64,000 nucleotides of DNA, taken from contig JAKSGN010000005.1 of NCBI GenBank assembly GCA_024180945.1, positions 1,736,001-1,800,000 on the forward strand, given 5' to 3'. The notes below the pieces were generated by a model that was not told the DNA's origin, searched no databases, and saw only the letters and a list, made by a program, of their open reading frames with translations. Shown piece after piece: positions 12,165-23,244 of the stretch (the stretch's first letter is position 1; every line of letters starts with the position of its first letter). The stretch is from Macrophomina tecta (Eukaryota > Ascomycota > Dothideomycetes > Botryosphaeriales > Botryosphaeriaceae). The position numbers were made by a program, and so were the translations under genes.

Positions 12165-13911
12165 TTAGTGCTGGCTCCACTCAATCGTGTTGAGATCAAT
12201 TCCTTCCTGGACGAGCTCCCAAAGAGGGCTAAGCTCTCTAAGGAAGCTGACGCGGTCTCTAACCGCCTGAAGGACGTAGTCAATTTCACTTTCAGTAGTG
12301 AAGCGACCAATGCCGAAGCGAATACTGCTGTGGGCGCTCTCATCGCTGCTGCCGAGAGCCCTAAGGACGTAGCTGGGCTCGAGGGAAGCCGATGTACAAG
12401 CACTACCAGACGAAAGGGCGATATCCTTGAGTGCCATCAGAAGGGACTCACCCTCGACGTACGCGAAAGAGATATTGACGCATCCAGGATAGTGGCGTGT
12501 GGGATCACCGTTGAGAGTGGTGTGCTCCAAAGACAGGAGGCCGTTCTTCAGCTTGTTCGACAACGCGGTGATGCGCTTGCTGTCGTACTATTGATAACAG
12601 TCAGCTACTAATCTCAAACAATGTCGAATGAAACAAGATCCTGAATGTTTCCGACTAGTCATAACCCCTGCTGTAAATCAACATGGCACCCGAGGTACGA
12701 TGCAAGCACCGTAGACACCCTCGGGAAGCTTCAGAAAGCCATGCATGTATAAGAGCAAATAATCATATGAGGAAAGGGGAAGTGTGTGAGGAAATTTTTT
12801 TGCTTACCTCCATCTCTTCCTTGCAAAGTCGCGCGGCCTCACCAAGACCAATGGCGAGAGGAGGAGCGAGGGTACCGCTCCTCAAACCGCGCTCTTGACC
12901 ACCACCGCTGATGATGGGGTCGAGCCTGACCCTTGGTCGTCTCCGGACATAGCAAGCACCGACGCCTTTGGGGCCGTAAATCTTGTGACCAGAAATGGAC
13001 ATGAGGTCGATATTCGCCTTGTTGACATCAAGGGGGATCTTGCCGACGGCCTGGGCGGCGTCAGTGTGGAAGAAAATCTTCTTCGATCGGCACAGCTTTC
13101 CGATCTCCTCAATCGGCTGGACAACACCAATCTCGTTGTTCACAGTCATGATGCTGACCAGCATGGTGTCGGGCCTGATGGCCTTCTCCAGCTGCTCCAT
13201 GTCGACCAGACCATTCGGCTGGACCGGGAGGTAGGTGACATCAAAGCCCTCCTCCTGCAGGTGGCGACAGCTGTCGAGCACGCACTTGTGCTCCGTCTGG
13301 CAGGTGATGATGTGCTTCTTCTTGCCCGACTTTCCGAAGAAGCGCGCAACACCCTTGATGCTCATGTTGTTGCTCTCGGTCGCTCCGCTTGTGAAGATGA
13401 TCTCTTTGGGGTCGGCGCCGATGAGACTGGCGAGATGGGCTCTCGCCTGCTCAACCGCCTTCTCCGTCTCCCATCCGTAAGCATGTGTACGCGAGTGGGG
13501 GTTACCGTAGAGGCCGGTGTAGAAGGGGAGCATGGCATCGAGGACTCGAGGGTCCAGTGGGGTGGTGGCCTGCATGTCGAGGTAGATGGGGCGAGTGCCG
13601 GCATCCATGACGGTGGCCTGCTTGAGGATTCCGGCTTGCGGGCTCATCATGGCGTCGGCGCTCATGCCCGTCGTCGGCATCGTGGCATCCTTGGGCTGCA
13701 AGCCGCTGTCGCGCACGAAGTTCTTCTGCTCGGCCTTGATGGCGGCGTCGACGTTGACAGTCGCATTCTGCGGCTTGGTCTCGGACACATAGCTGCGGCG
13801 GGCAGTGAGGACGGGCGCAGCCAGCGGCGAGCGGGCCAGAGCACTGCGCTGGGCGCGACGGGCGCCGAGCGAGAGGGCCTGCCTCGCAGCGCGGGGAGCG
13901 ATGGTGGACAT
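12165..13911 (-). CDS. NFS1: Mitochondrial cysteine desulfurase
   Basis: Nfs1 removes sulfur from L-cysteine for iron-sulfur cluster assembly on the Isu scaffold in the mitochondrial matrix, and also supplies sulfur for tRNA thiolation. Two exons, 12808-13911 and 12165-12587, give 508 residues. The first 40 or so residues are Arg/Ala/Ser-rich with no acidic residues, as expected for a mitochondrial presequence, and the family core starts at [14 protein letters not shown]. The PLP lysine is Lys310 in [10 protein letters not shown] and the sulfur-carrying Cys is Cys432 in [10 protein letters not shown]. The C terminus (IEWSQH) is the usual ending of eukaryotic Nfs1. The 220 bp intron (12588-12807) is long for this window. 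The gene is head to head with rvs167. Confidence 0.95.
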
Positions 13912-14523
13912 TTCGAGGGTGGGACAGAGATTGATGGGTTGTCTGTGTCAAGCAAACGGAAGCGAGAATCTGATAACATAAGTCGCGATGGAGCACGGCG
14001 CGCAGAGCGTCACGGGTGTGGCGCGGTGCCGGGCCATCCGAATGCGGTGCAGGTTGGGCGCCAAGCTTCGGGTTGGCTGCGCGCTGATGGGTCCAAGAGG
14101 TCGCTTCGCGGGCGGCGGCATCGTGACAGTCCGAAGAGGGCCGGCGATGCGCGGGTTTCCCGCGCCTTCCATGGCCCAGCTGGGCTCTCCTGTGCGCCGT
14201 TGCACCCTCAGGCACTCACTCATCGCTGCGCCCGCCCGCCCGTCCAGCCCTGCTGCCTGTGAGTGGCCCGTTGCCCAGCTCCGCGAGGATTTGCGCTGGG
14301 AGCGATACATCATAAGTCAAAGGCACAGCCCGCCCGCACTTGGCGCCCGAGCCACACCGTCGTCATCGCCGTCTTTGGCTCGCTCTAATACCCTGCCGGC
14401 GCCGTCCTCAGTATCCACCAAACACCACCCACCGTCGTGCCCTGAATCGCTTTGCGCCCTGCAAAAACCAGCCGCGCCTGCCTCCCGCCTCTGCCGCCCC
14501 GGTCCTCGATCTCTGCCGCACCC
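13912..14523. promoter_or_regulatory. Divergent promoter region between nfs1 and rvs167
   Basis: 612 bp, GC-rich, between two head-to-head start codons. It must supply the 5' UTRs and promoters of both genes. I see no TATA box, which fits housekeeping promoters. The long open frame that runs through it on the plus strand is the antisense shadow of nfs1. Confidence 0.5.
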
Positions 14524-16179
14524 ATGAGTTGGAAGGGTTTTACGAAGGGCATCACACGCGTAAGCACTTCTCACCCAGCGCCCTGCGACTGAGCATCGGT
14601 GCCTGACGGGCTCTCTCTCTGCGTCTCTAGGCCCCGCAACAAGTCAAGCAGAAATTCAACCTTGTGAGTCTCCGCGCCCCCCTGCTTCTCCTTGGCCCTG
14701 CCGCAGCGTGCCGCGCGCATTCCCGGCTCGCCCATAGCTGACGGGGGTTGCTTTGCGCAGGGTGAAATCTCAAAGGACCCCGTATACGTCGATGCCGAAC
14801 GCCGCTTTCAAGAGTTGGAGAAGGAGACCAAGAAGCTCCACGATGAGTCTAAGAAGTAATTTCGCCCCTGCTGTTTGCGCTGAGCCTTGCTGACTTGCCA
14901 AGGTACTTCGACGCCATCAATGGTATGCATTCCGCCGTTATCGCGGCTAGCGCCTCGCTGACCTCCGCCCGCAGGCATGTTAAACCACCAGATCGAATTC
15001 TCCAAGGCCATCCAAGAAATCTACAAGCCCATCTCTGGTCGTGTTTCGGACCCTGACTCGTTTGTACAAGAGGGGAACCCCGAAGGTATTCGCGCATGCG
15101 AGGAATATGAAGCTATAGTCAAGGAATTGCAGGAGCAGCTCGCTCCAGAGCTCGAGATGATAGAATCGCGCGTCATCAAGCCCGCAGACGAGCTTTTGGA
15201 AATCGTCAAGGTCATCCGCAAGGTTGCCGTCAAGAGAGACCACAAGCAGCTGGACTATGATCGGCATCGGGCAACACTCAAGAAGCTCCAGGAAAAGAAG
15301 GACAGGTCGCTTAAGGATGAAAAGGCGCTATACCGGGCGGAGAATGACGTAGAGCTGGCCACGCAGGAGTACAACTACTTCAACGATCTGTTGAAGGACG
15401 AGCTGCCCAAGCTCTTCGCCCTCGAGCGCGAGTTTATCAAGCCGCTCTTCCAGTCGTTCTACTACATGCAGCTCAACGTCTTCTACACCCTACACGAGAA
15501 GATGCAAAACATGGATATTGGCTACTTCAACCTGCAGCTGGACATTGAGGCCGGTTATGAGGAGAAGCGGGGCGACATCAAGGATCAGGCTGAGGCCCTT
15601 GCCATCACCAAGTTCAAGACCACTGGCGGCGTTAGGCGTCCACCAGCACTCAAATACGGCCAGCAGAAGCAGCTTGCTATCGAAGGAAACACTTCATCGC
15701 CCAGCCGCCGTCTCACCATGGACAGCGCCGACACGCAGCCGCCGCCACCTTACAGCAGCGCGCTGGCCTCGCCCACGGTTGCAAACAGCCTTAGTGCTGG
15801 CACCACAGACATCAAGCGCTCTGCCAGCACCGGCAGCAATTGGAACGCCGCGGCTAAAGCAAAGGGTGCTGCTCCTCCTCCACCGAAACCAAAGCCCGCA
15901 CGTTTTAGCGGCGCTCCCGCCGTAGAAAAGTGTACTGCTTTATACGACTATGAGGCACAAGCGGAAGGAGATCTTAGTTTCACGGCCGGCGATGTTATCG
16001 AGATTGTAAGCAGAACGCAGAATGAGAACGAGTGGTGGACGGGGAAGATTGGAGGACGGCAGGGCCAGTTCCCAGGTGAGTTCAATACTCTTAGATGTTC
16101 TAGCATTGACTGGCAATTGCGGCTCCAGATACTGATCCTGATCCTTTCTTTAGGTAACTACGTACGCTTGAATTCATAG
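14524..16179 (+). CDS. RVS167: BAR-SH3 amphiphysin-like protein Rvs167
   Basis: Rvs167 binds and bends membranes at endocytic actin patches, usually as a heterodimer with Rvs161. Six exons, 14524-14559, 14631-14663, 14761-14855, 14903-14922, 14975-16075 and 16154-16179, join to 436 residues. The N terminus [12 protein letters not shown] begins the BAR domain (about 1-245). A Pro/Ala/Ser-rich linker follows (about 260-365), then an SH3 domain (about 370-436) with the ALYDY and WWTGKIGG motifs and the closing FPGNYVRL. The last intron (16076-16153) is 78 bp, keeps frame and has no stop codon; reading through it would insert 26 residues inside the SH3 domain just before NYVRL, so I treat it as spliced. 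Several 5' exons are very short (20-36 bp). Confidence 0.93.
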
Positions 16180-16324
16180 ACAGAATTAGACGGGCGACCT
16201 TTTTCCTTACCGAATTGGGCGTTTCTGGTTTCTATTGATCTCGCGTCTGAAAGCGTAGTCGCGTATGGCGGGGATGGTACGGGCTTCTCCCACGTAAGCC
16301 ACGGACTGTTATTGTTGCAAGACC

Positions 16325-16343
16325 TTTTTTTTTTTTTTTTTTT
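16325..16343 (+). repeat. Poly(T) run, 19 nt
   Basis: A pure T run 146 bp after the rvs167 stop codon, equivalent to a poly(A) run on the minus strand. Confidence 0.9.
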
Positions 16344-17582
16344 CAACTTTATCGCACACTTCCATTCTTGTTGTAGTCGTCAGAAGTACCCTTCTTGTTC
16401 AGAATGAGAAAGAAACAGACCGGGAGATTTGTAGGTAGTTGTTTGGGTAGTCGAAACGGTGGCAATCAATGACCGCCGCATCATTTTCACATGTGAAAAA
16501 GGAAGCATTTTGGTATAATCCTTTCTCTCTCTTTGATTCGTCTCGGATTCGCTCGGTTTTGGTGTGTGTGCCATCCTTATGAATTAAGGTTCAGCGGGCC
16601 GGTGGGGATTCCTCCGGGGGCGGAGGTCTATGGAACGGGAGAATGAGGGGTCAATGTGAATGATGTGCTAGCTGCTCAGTGCCCAGGTTTCGATATATCG
16701 GTGATCGACAGGGTTGGCGCCCGTTCCCCGGCGGGTGCCGGTGCTCCGGTGGCTCTGGCTTCTGCCTCGCCTCGTGGGCAGGTAGGGGAGGGGGGTTTGT
16801 TCTGCTTTGTGGCTGTCCTTTACATATAAGGGAGGTACTTGTGTACTGGTGGGTTTGATTGGTTGTCGACTGTGGATTCGGATCCTTGGATCTACTTGCC
16901 CGATGACGAAAGCAGCACTTGCGCTGGATGCTATCTGATGAAGACGCTTTGGAGTTTTCCCGCTGCGGTTGGAGTCTGAGTCGGCCATCTCGTCTTACTA
17001 TCAAGAGCGCGGCCGTAGATGGTGACCGGCAATGAGTGCTGATGCTGATCACCGGCGATTTGCAGGAAGCATGCGGAGGAGCGTGCTAACGCCAACATGC
17101 ACTGGTGGCTGAAGGATGCGAGGACGCTCGAATCATTGACAGAAACAAGAAAATCGGAAAAGAACACAGCAAAACAAGTGCGATCGTCTCGAGGGGGGTA
17201 GCAAGTCGTTCTGCGGGACTACGGCCTAATTGAACTGGGTGGCTTTACCTTTATTTAGGGTAAGGCATTTAGAAGCTGTCTTTATGGATTCGGGAACATT
17301 CTCTCTCTTGTCTGCTAAGGAGCTGACACCGGCTGTGAGGTGAGTCATCTGCAAGCAGGTGTGGAGCGGGCAGTGGCTTACAGAAAGGCAAGCTATCTGA
17401 CGATGTTTACGGAGAAGCCTAGGTGTCTTTTCTTTTCGCAACCTCATTTACTGGGGTTCGGATGGCGTTCAGCATCTCGCAGCTTTTACTGCCACCACAC
17501 GTTTGGTGTCTTTCTGGAGTCAACAAATACTCTGCCTGGTGCATAGAAGAGCGTTTGAACTAATCTCTTGGATAGGCGAAGG

Positions 17583-17638
17583 TGAAGAAGATGAAGAAGA
17601 TGGTAGAGGTGATGGGGATGATGGGGATGATGGTGATT
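17583..17638 (+). repeat. GAT/GGGGAT microsatellite
   Basis: An imperfect purine-rich tract built of GAAGAT and GGGGATGAT units. It creates a short Glu/Asp/Gly-rich open frame that I do not accept as coding. Confidence 0.7.
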
Positions 17639-19246
17639 GTTTTTGCCATCAATGCGGCCTTGTATACAATGAAAGAGCCTTCATAGACTGGGAAGGGTCT
17701 TCTGAACCGATGGGGGCGGGACTGAATGGATTTGAAGCTGCATATGACTTCCAGAGTTCTCTCTGCCTGAGCAACTGAGGCTCGTGGAAGCGGCCCATGG
17801 CCCTCCAGCTTTGTGTAAGACGCCTTGCAGCTTTCGAGTTATCATGTCTCGACCGACACCCTGTGGAAAGTCTCCGTCAAACAGAGAGTGATTTATGAGA
17901 TTTCTATACACTTCTTCCGACACTCACCGGTGAGACGGGGCAGAGGCGGGAAAGTGTTATGAGTCTCGGCTAAGACTAACAAGTGTGCGCCCAGAGACGT
18001 CGTTTGCAGGATCGCAGCTCCCCTTCGCGATCGCTTGCGCTGACATGAAATCGTGTCTTTTCCTCCAGCTGCATAGCTTAAAAGTCAGTTTCGTCACCGT
18101 AGCCCTTCTTTTCAGGAACAAGCCCTGAAATCCATTCAGATCCTCACCATACCTGTAGAGAGACACCGTGGATCTAAGAACTACAGTTGGCAAAAATTTG
18201 AGCACTTTCCCTTCGGCGGCGCTGGCGCCCTAAAAACTGTTTCCGCGACGGACGTAGCCAGGAAATAATTACATCGCCCACCCGAAACCCCCAGTCCGCA
18301 GCCGTGAGAATTGACCCAACCTCGTTGATGCTTAAGGGTCAACTCACTAGTGAGGTCTGAACCAACACTGAAAAGTTTCGTTGGTACATCCGCGTCCTCT
18401 GAGGAATATTGAGCGGCATGGAGGCAGACGCGCGCCATACGCTGAAAGTGTCGGGTTCACGTACACCGCAGCAAAGGCCCGCGGACGGTGGCCAAAGTAC
18501 TGGTCTATCGCCTCTGTGGATGCTTGACATTCTGCAGTACAGTGCTGGGATGAGAGAAGGTTTGAAGGGAAGAGTGGTCGAGTTAATGTGACCCTAGGAC
18601 GAACGCAGCACGTGAAATACAGATAAATGCAATCCCACCCTTTCTAGATACCAGAGCGCACTCCAAGCTGCTGCTCAGACGTAATAAACACGCCAACATG
18701 CCCGAGTCTTTCCTCAAGACACATGCGGGACCAGCGGGACGGCACCCCACCTGGACAAGAATCCGAGGTACGAGATACACCCGGCCCTCAAATCCATGCA
18801 GGCAATGTTGGCACGTTACATGAGCAGCATACTCTAGCGCGAAGAATGATCCATGTTCAATTCCTCATGCTAAAGCGGTAAAAGTAATAAGTGCACAAAA
18901 TCGAATCCCAGACCAACCAACAAAAGCACAAACGCCTCGCTGAACTAAATGAGTAGCCGCCACACTACCCACAGCTCGGCGTATGCAGGGTTACAAAACC
19001 CAGAAAACCCCACCATCCCATAACCGGTCCAAACCAACAAACGGGCAAGCGGCAAAAACAATGCTATAAAACCACTCGATTGATCCTCACGGCGTAAAGA
19101 GATTCATCTGATGCCTCCCACGCACCAGAAGTAAGAAAAACGCCGTGTGTTCGCCTGACAAACGATGTCGTATGTAGTTCATTCGTTACGAGGGAGCAGA
19201 AGAGGATATGTGAAACAGAAAGCTGTAGCAAGACAAACGTTGAATG

Positions 19247-19265
19247 AAAAAAAAAAAAAAAAAAA
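19247..19265 (+). repeat. Poly(A) run, 19 nt
   Basis: A pure A run about 415 bp beyond the maf1 stop codon, in intergenic DNA. Confidence 0.9.
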
Positions 19266-19680
19266 CGAGGAGAGACGTGGGTATCTTCGAAACACACAGC
19301 GTTCGCAGCCTCTCCCACCGGCCGGAGCGCCTGCGTCTTACCCGATGATGAGCTTTGCAACAAACCTTGTACAGCAGTAAAAACGGAAACGCAGAAAAAG
19401 ACAAAGACATTAGCTATAGCGGAGAGGAAACTTCGTTGAGGGATGAGGACATCCGTATTCGTGCTCATTCTCGGTCGTCGATGTGATTGTTATACCGCTG
19501 ACCTTGCAGTGTTGAACATGGCCTTCCCACTACTTCGTCGTCTGACAATCGGCCGTTCATCGGAGCTCATCCGCGTACCGCTGGAGCGGTCAAGTAGGCC
19601 GCCGGTCCCCACCGGAAGCGTCGGCAGAACACGTATGTATGTGTGACCTCCGCACTGTCGGTGACCGGCGCAGCCCCCCC

Positions 19681-20888
19681 TTAGACCTCCATAATATCGG
19701 CGATATGCTCGCTCATGTCGCGCACAGCGCTCTTCTCGCGTTGACGTTCGATCTCGTCCTCGAACTCCTCGTCGTCATCTTCTTCCACGTAATCCATCAG
19801 GTCGTCATCCGCATCAACCTCGTCGTCGCCCGGATGCGGGATAACCATGACATCATCATCATCGTCCGGCCAGCCCGACGAGATGCCCTCTGCACGGTCA
19901 CCAAGCCAATACTTCGCGCGCTTATCCGCGCTGTCCAAGCCCATGGACAGCGTGCTGTGACTCGCTCCGCGCTTGGTGCCCGCACCCAGATGCGACGCGG
20001 CGGCGGCGGCCGCTCTCACAGCCGGGCTGTGCGACATGATGCTTAGGCCGCGCAGGTAGATGTAGCAGACGCGCTTACGATTTTTGTTGAAGAAGAAGTA
20101 GTTCATGCTCCAGATGGCGCCCTCCTCGCCGTCGAATGGGTCCTCCTCGGGCTGGTAGCAGTAGATGGCGCAGTCGCGCAGGGTCATCTCGTTGTCAATC
20201 AGGCGCCACATGCGCGGACTCCATATTTGGTGGCCGCCGGGTGTGCGTGTCCCGGACGCCGAAGCGCTGCCGCCCGACCAGCTCGATGGGGGCACCGCAA
20301 GCATGGCGCCAGATGGTCGTGGGCGCAGATTGTAGAGGGTTGTGTCTACTGTGTTCATGACGGCCCGCAGGCTGCGCTCTTTCCGGAAGTCGGTCGGGCG
20401 GAGGATGTGCGAAAAGTCGTAGTCCGGGTGACTGGCATTGAGCGTCGCAATGAGGTAGGCGAAGGTGCGACGGCTCGATATCTGGCTGAGTGGACCGAAC
20501 GGACTTGATCGTGACAGGTTCAGGGACTCAGCGAGCGACTCCGCTTGCGGTGGGGAAAGCGATGCTGATAGGCGCAGCACAGACTCATGTTGTGACTCCA
20601 GCGAGTTCTCGATGTTTTTGTAGAGCTTCTTGTCGCTGCCGGCGGCTTTCGTCGTGTAGAGGTCGCAGCCTCCGATGACGTGGCAGTCGGGCGTATCGAA
20701 GTTGAGGGCGCTTGTCACGTCTTCGAAATCGCGTAGTGGTAGGTACTACAACGCAACCTGGATTAGCTATGGGTTGCCCGACAGCACCTGCAGACGCGCA
20801 AAGCCCTCAGAGACATCACTGGGCCTCTCGGAAGCTGTCTGAGCTTCGCGCGCGCGCTTCAGCTCAGGGGAAGACGACGCACCTTCAT
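19681..20888 (-). CDS. MAF1: Maf1, repressor of RNA polymerase III
   Basis: Maf1 binds and represses RNA polymerase III under starvation and stress; in yeast its location and activity are set by phosphorylation. Two exons, 20883-20888 and 19681-20745, encode 356 residues. The first exon is only ATGAAG (Met-Lys), followed by a 137 bp intron with donor GTGCGT and acceptor TAG, after which the conserved YLPLRDFEDVTSALNF begins. The core motifs HVIGGCDLYTTKAAGSDKKL and the Tyr/Phe-rich block around IWSMNYFFFNKNRKR are intact. The C-terminal tail is strongly acidic, as in other fungal Maf1 proteins. The two-codon first exon is inferred from splice borders plus the family N terminus, not from a transcript. 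Confidence 0.93.
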
Positions 20889-22097
20889 CGTGTTGTTTGC
20901 GTGGGGTCGCGTTATCCGGGGTGTGCGGATAGCCTGTAGGTGTGGAGGGGACTGTCGTGTTCGCGGAGGACGTGGAATGGATAGGAGACAAGCGGTCGCG
21001 GGCGGAGGTTCGGCGCAGCTTTGTTCGGGGAATGCGGAGGTCGGGAGCGGTGTTGTCTTAGGGCCTGCTGTAGCAAGACGACACGCGAAGATCACTCTAG
21101 GCTGGCTGCGGAGACCGAGCTTCGTGCGCTGTGCGAGCCAGACGATGGGGGCGTCTAGCAGGAGAATGCGATGGTGGTGATACTGGTCGTAGGCATGATA
21201 TGTCCTTATCGGGGGGGTGAGGTGGAGCGGTGGACCGGCGATGATGTAGGGGGCCTGGACTGGGCCGAGAGTGGAGAGCGCGCTGGGCCTCCACGCCGGG
21301 CTTGCGTGATGCCGGCCAACACGTGATCTTCCCTGCGTCATCCCGTCACCCTACTCCCACCACTCAGGGGCCGCTGCTGGTCCATGTGAGAGCCGCTGCT
21401 CAAGTCGGTCCGCTGCCAGACAACGTGCTGGCTTGAGCGGTGCTGACATGTCTGCGGAGGTGCGGTTTCGTAATGCTAGGCGTGCCCGTGGGTGATTCTG
21501 AGCAGATGCGACGCTGCATTCCTGAAAGCCGCAGCGACGATCCGGATTCCTGCATCCGGCCGCGTGTATCGTTACGAGCTGCTCCATAGGCGGGGAAGTT
21601 GGAGCACGACGCAGACCTCGGCCGTGCTTGCTGATGCTTGCTGTCAGTTTGTCTCGGTGTTCAGCGGACCAATGGGCGCAGTAAGCTGCACGAGAAAGTC
21701 TCGGGGCCGTTGATGCAGGTATTCGTAGCTTCATTAGGTACTATATCCAAGCGCCAGTCCATCCTTGCCTGCGGCAAAGGGCGTTGGAGGTATCATACAC
21801 ATGTGGAGCTCCCCTCGAGCCCCAGCACCCAGACGAACCGATATAACACCTTAACTCCCGCCAATGCATGTCCTTGGTTCGTACTCCGTCAACGAATCAT
21901 TAACAGGGTTTAATGACGCAGCTTTCTAAATCATTCCGGCAGCACGGAATCTGTCCTCAATGGAGTCGGCTTCCTGCGCGATCCCATCAGCAACGGCCTC
22001 GGCGCATCTAGTGTGCTTGAGAAGAACATGAAGAGACAAGGTACGACCGTCACACTCGGGCAAATAAGCAGGATAGCAGAACCAGGCTTCCAGAGGC
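20889..22097. other. Upstream region of maf1 and 3' flank of the AP-1 sigma gene
   Basis: About 1.2 kb separating two minus-strand genes. It holds the maf1 promoter and the 3' UTR of the sigma adaptin gene. Several 75-160 codon frames overlap here in both directions without any recognisable domain. A CACGTG palindrome lies at 21320-21325. Confidence 0.5.
21320..21325. promoter_or_regulatory. CACGTG (E-box-like) site upstream of maf1
   Basis: A CACGTG palindrome about 430 bp upstream of the maf1 start. Basic helix-loop-helix proteins of the Cbf1/USF type bind this core in fungi. A 6 bp match is weak evidence alone. Confidence 0.25.
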
Positions 22098-22871
22098 TTA
22101 TCCAATCTTGGTGACGCCATCGTCCTCGACCTGCAGATGCGTTAACGTTCAACGCTGTCTCAATTCGGTGCATCGGGGTTTGCAGAAGTATAAACTTCGG
22201 TTGCGCATTGGTAGGTTCTTTCGGATGTGGAAGTGCAGATGTTGACTTACCTCCATGTCTTCCAAACTGTCCTGCTGGCTGATGCAGCGCAGCACGTTCT
22301 TCTTGCTGCTCTCCTGCATTTCGCCGGCCAAGAGAAGCTCGTCGAGAATGAAGTAGGCCTTCTGGAAGTTGAAGATGATGTCCAGCTCGCAGACGTTGCC
22401 ATAGTACTTGTCCATCTGCTCAACGTAGCGATGCACAACCTCGAGGGTGATAAGCTCGTTGTCCTCAGCGTCGCAGCCGGCGATGAAGAAAAGGGATGCG
22501 TAGCGGCGGTAGACGATCTTGGTATCTGCACACAGCGATTCAGCCGGTCTGCTGCCAGGGGCGTAGGCGGGTGGGCGACGGGAGGCCAGGTGGCATACCC
22601 TTGTACTCGAGGAAGTTGCACATGCGGGTGCGGCGGGCGAGGACGAGCTGGGTGACGTCCTTGACGATCTTGGCTTTGTCCTTAGGCGACAGAGTGGTGA
22701 ACCATTTGGCAAGGCGCTGCGCATGTCGTCAGTGGGAGCCCAAAGCTTAAGCAAAGGTTGCCTTAGGAGACGCACCACCTTGCCCTGGCGCGAGAGCAGA
22801 ATGAGGTACCTGGCGTCGTCAGCACTGAGGATGTCGAGCAGAGTGCATTGCGGTACTCACTTGATCGCCAT
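22098..22871 (-). CDS. APS1: AP-1 clathrin adaptor sigma subunit
   Basis: The small (sigma) chain of the AP-1 adaptor, which links clathrin to cargo at the trans-Golgi and endosomes. Five exons, 22861-22871, 22776-22809, 22599-22716, 22251-22525 and 22098-22130, join to exactly 156 residues, the usual family length. The protein opens with [20 protein letters not shown], carries the conserved blocks [20 protein letters not shown] and [20 protein letters not shown], and ends [10 protein letters not shown]. The first exon is 11 bp. AP-1 is preferred over AP-2 because of the block [17 protein letters not shown] and the C-terminal extension. The gene is head to head with the glutamate-cysteine ligase regulatory subunit, 373 bp apart. 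Confidence 0.95.
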
Positions 22872-23244
22872 GGTGGTGTCGCGTGGTGTTGGGGAGCTCT
22901 GGGCGTGGATGGAGGGGGCTTTCGAGAGGCATGTAATTTAGGACTCGACGGCAGCGGAGCCAAGAACGCGAACTGCGGCGGCCGGCGCGGAAGAGCCCCG
23001 CTGCCAGGCCCAAGCGCCCCGCTCTCCGCCGGCCCAATAGTTGCTTACATTATCTCTTGCTGTCGTCCAACTCCCACCGCCGGTGCGCAAGCGTTGCGCC
23101 ATATTTTTCTGCCAGCGCGGTATGGAGATCTCCTCGCGTCAGAGCCGCGATCTTCAGTCTTTGTTGAACATAGTCCTCCATCCTCGCCGTGCCTTGAAGA
23201 GCCGCTCCCAGTCCAAGGCTTCCAACACCATTCCTGTCCCCACT
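22872..23244. promoter_or_regulatory. Divergent promoter region between APS1 and GCL regulatory subunit
   Basis: 373 bp between two start codons facing away from each other, so it is the shared upstream region of both genes. GC-rich in the first half. No TATA box was recognised. Confidence 0.55.

Larger units (their letters stand above)
16180..19680. other. Gene-poor intergenic block
   Basis: 3.5 kb between the convergent genes rvs167 and maf1. It contains a 19-base T run (16325-16343), a GAT/GGGGAT microsatellite (about 17583-17638) and a 19-base A run (19247-19265). Open frames are under 135 codons, overlap on both strands and show no domain. The only acidic frame, near 17503-17778, owes its composition to the microsatellite. 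Confidence 0.6.

Noticed and set aside
12895..14262. 455-codon plus-strand frame
   Set aside because: It is antisense to nfs1, whose protein is fully recognised with PLP and Cys motifs; the shadow frame has no domain.
17503..17778. Acidic plus-strand frame
   Set aside because: Its Glu/Asp/Gly composition comes from the GAT/GGGGAT microsatellite; no domain and no promoter-like sequence.
20859..21341. 160-codon minus-strand frame upstream of maf1
   Set aside because: It overlaps the maf1 first exon in another frame and is His/Pro/Arg-rich without a domain.
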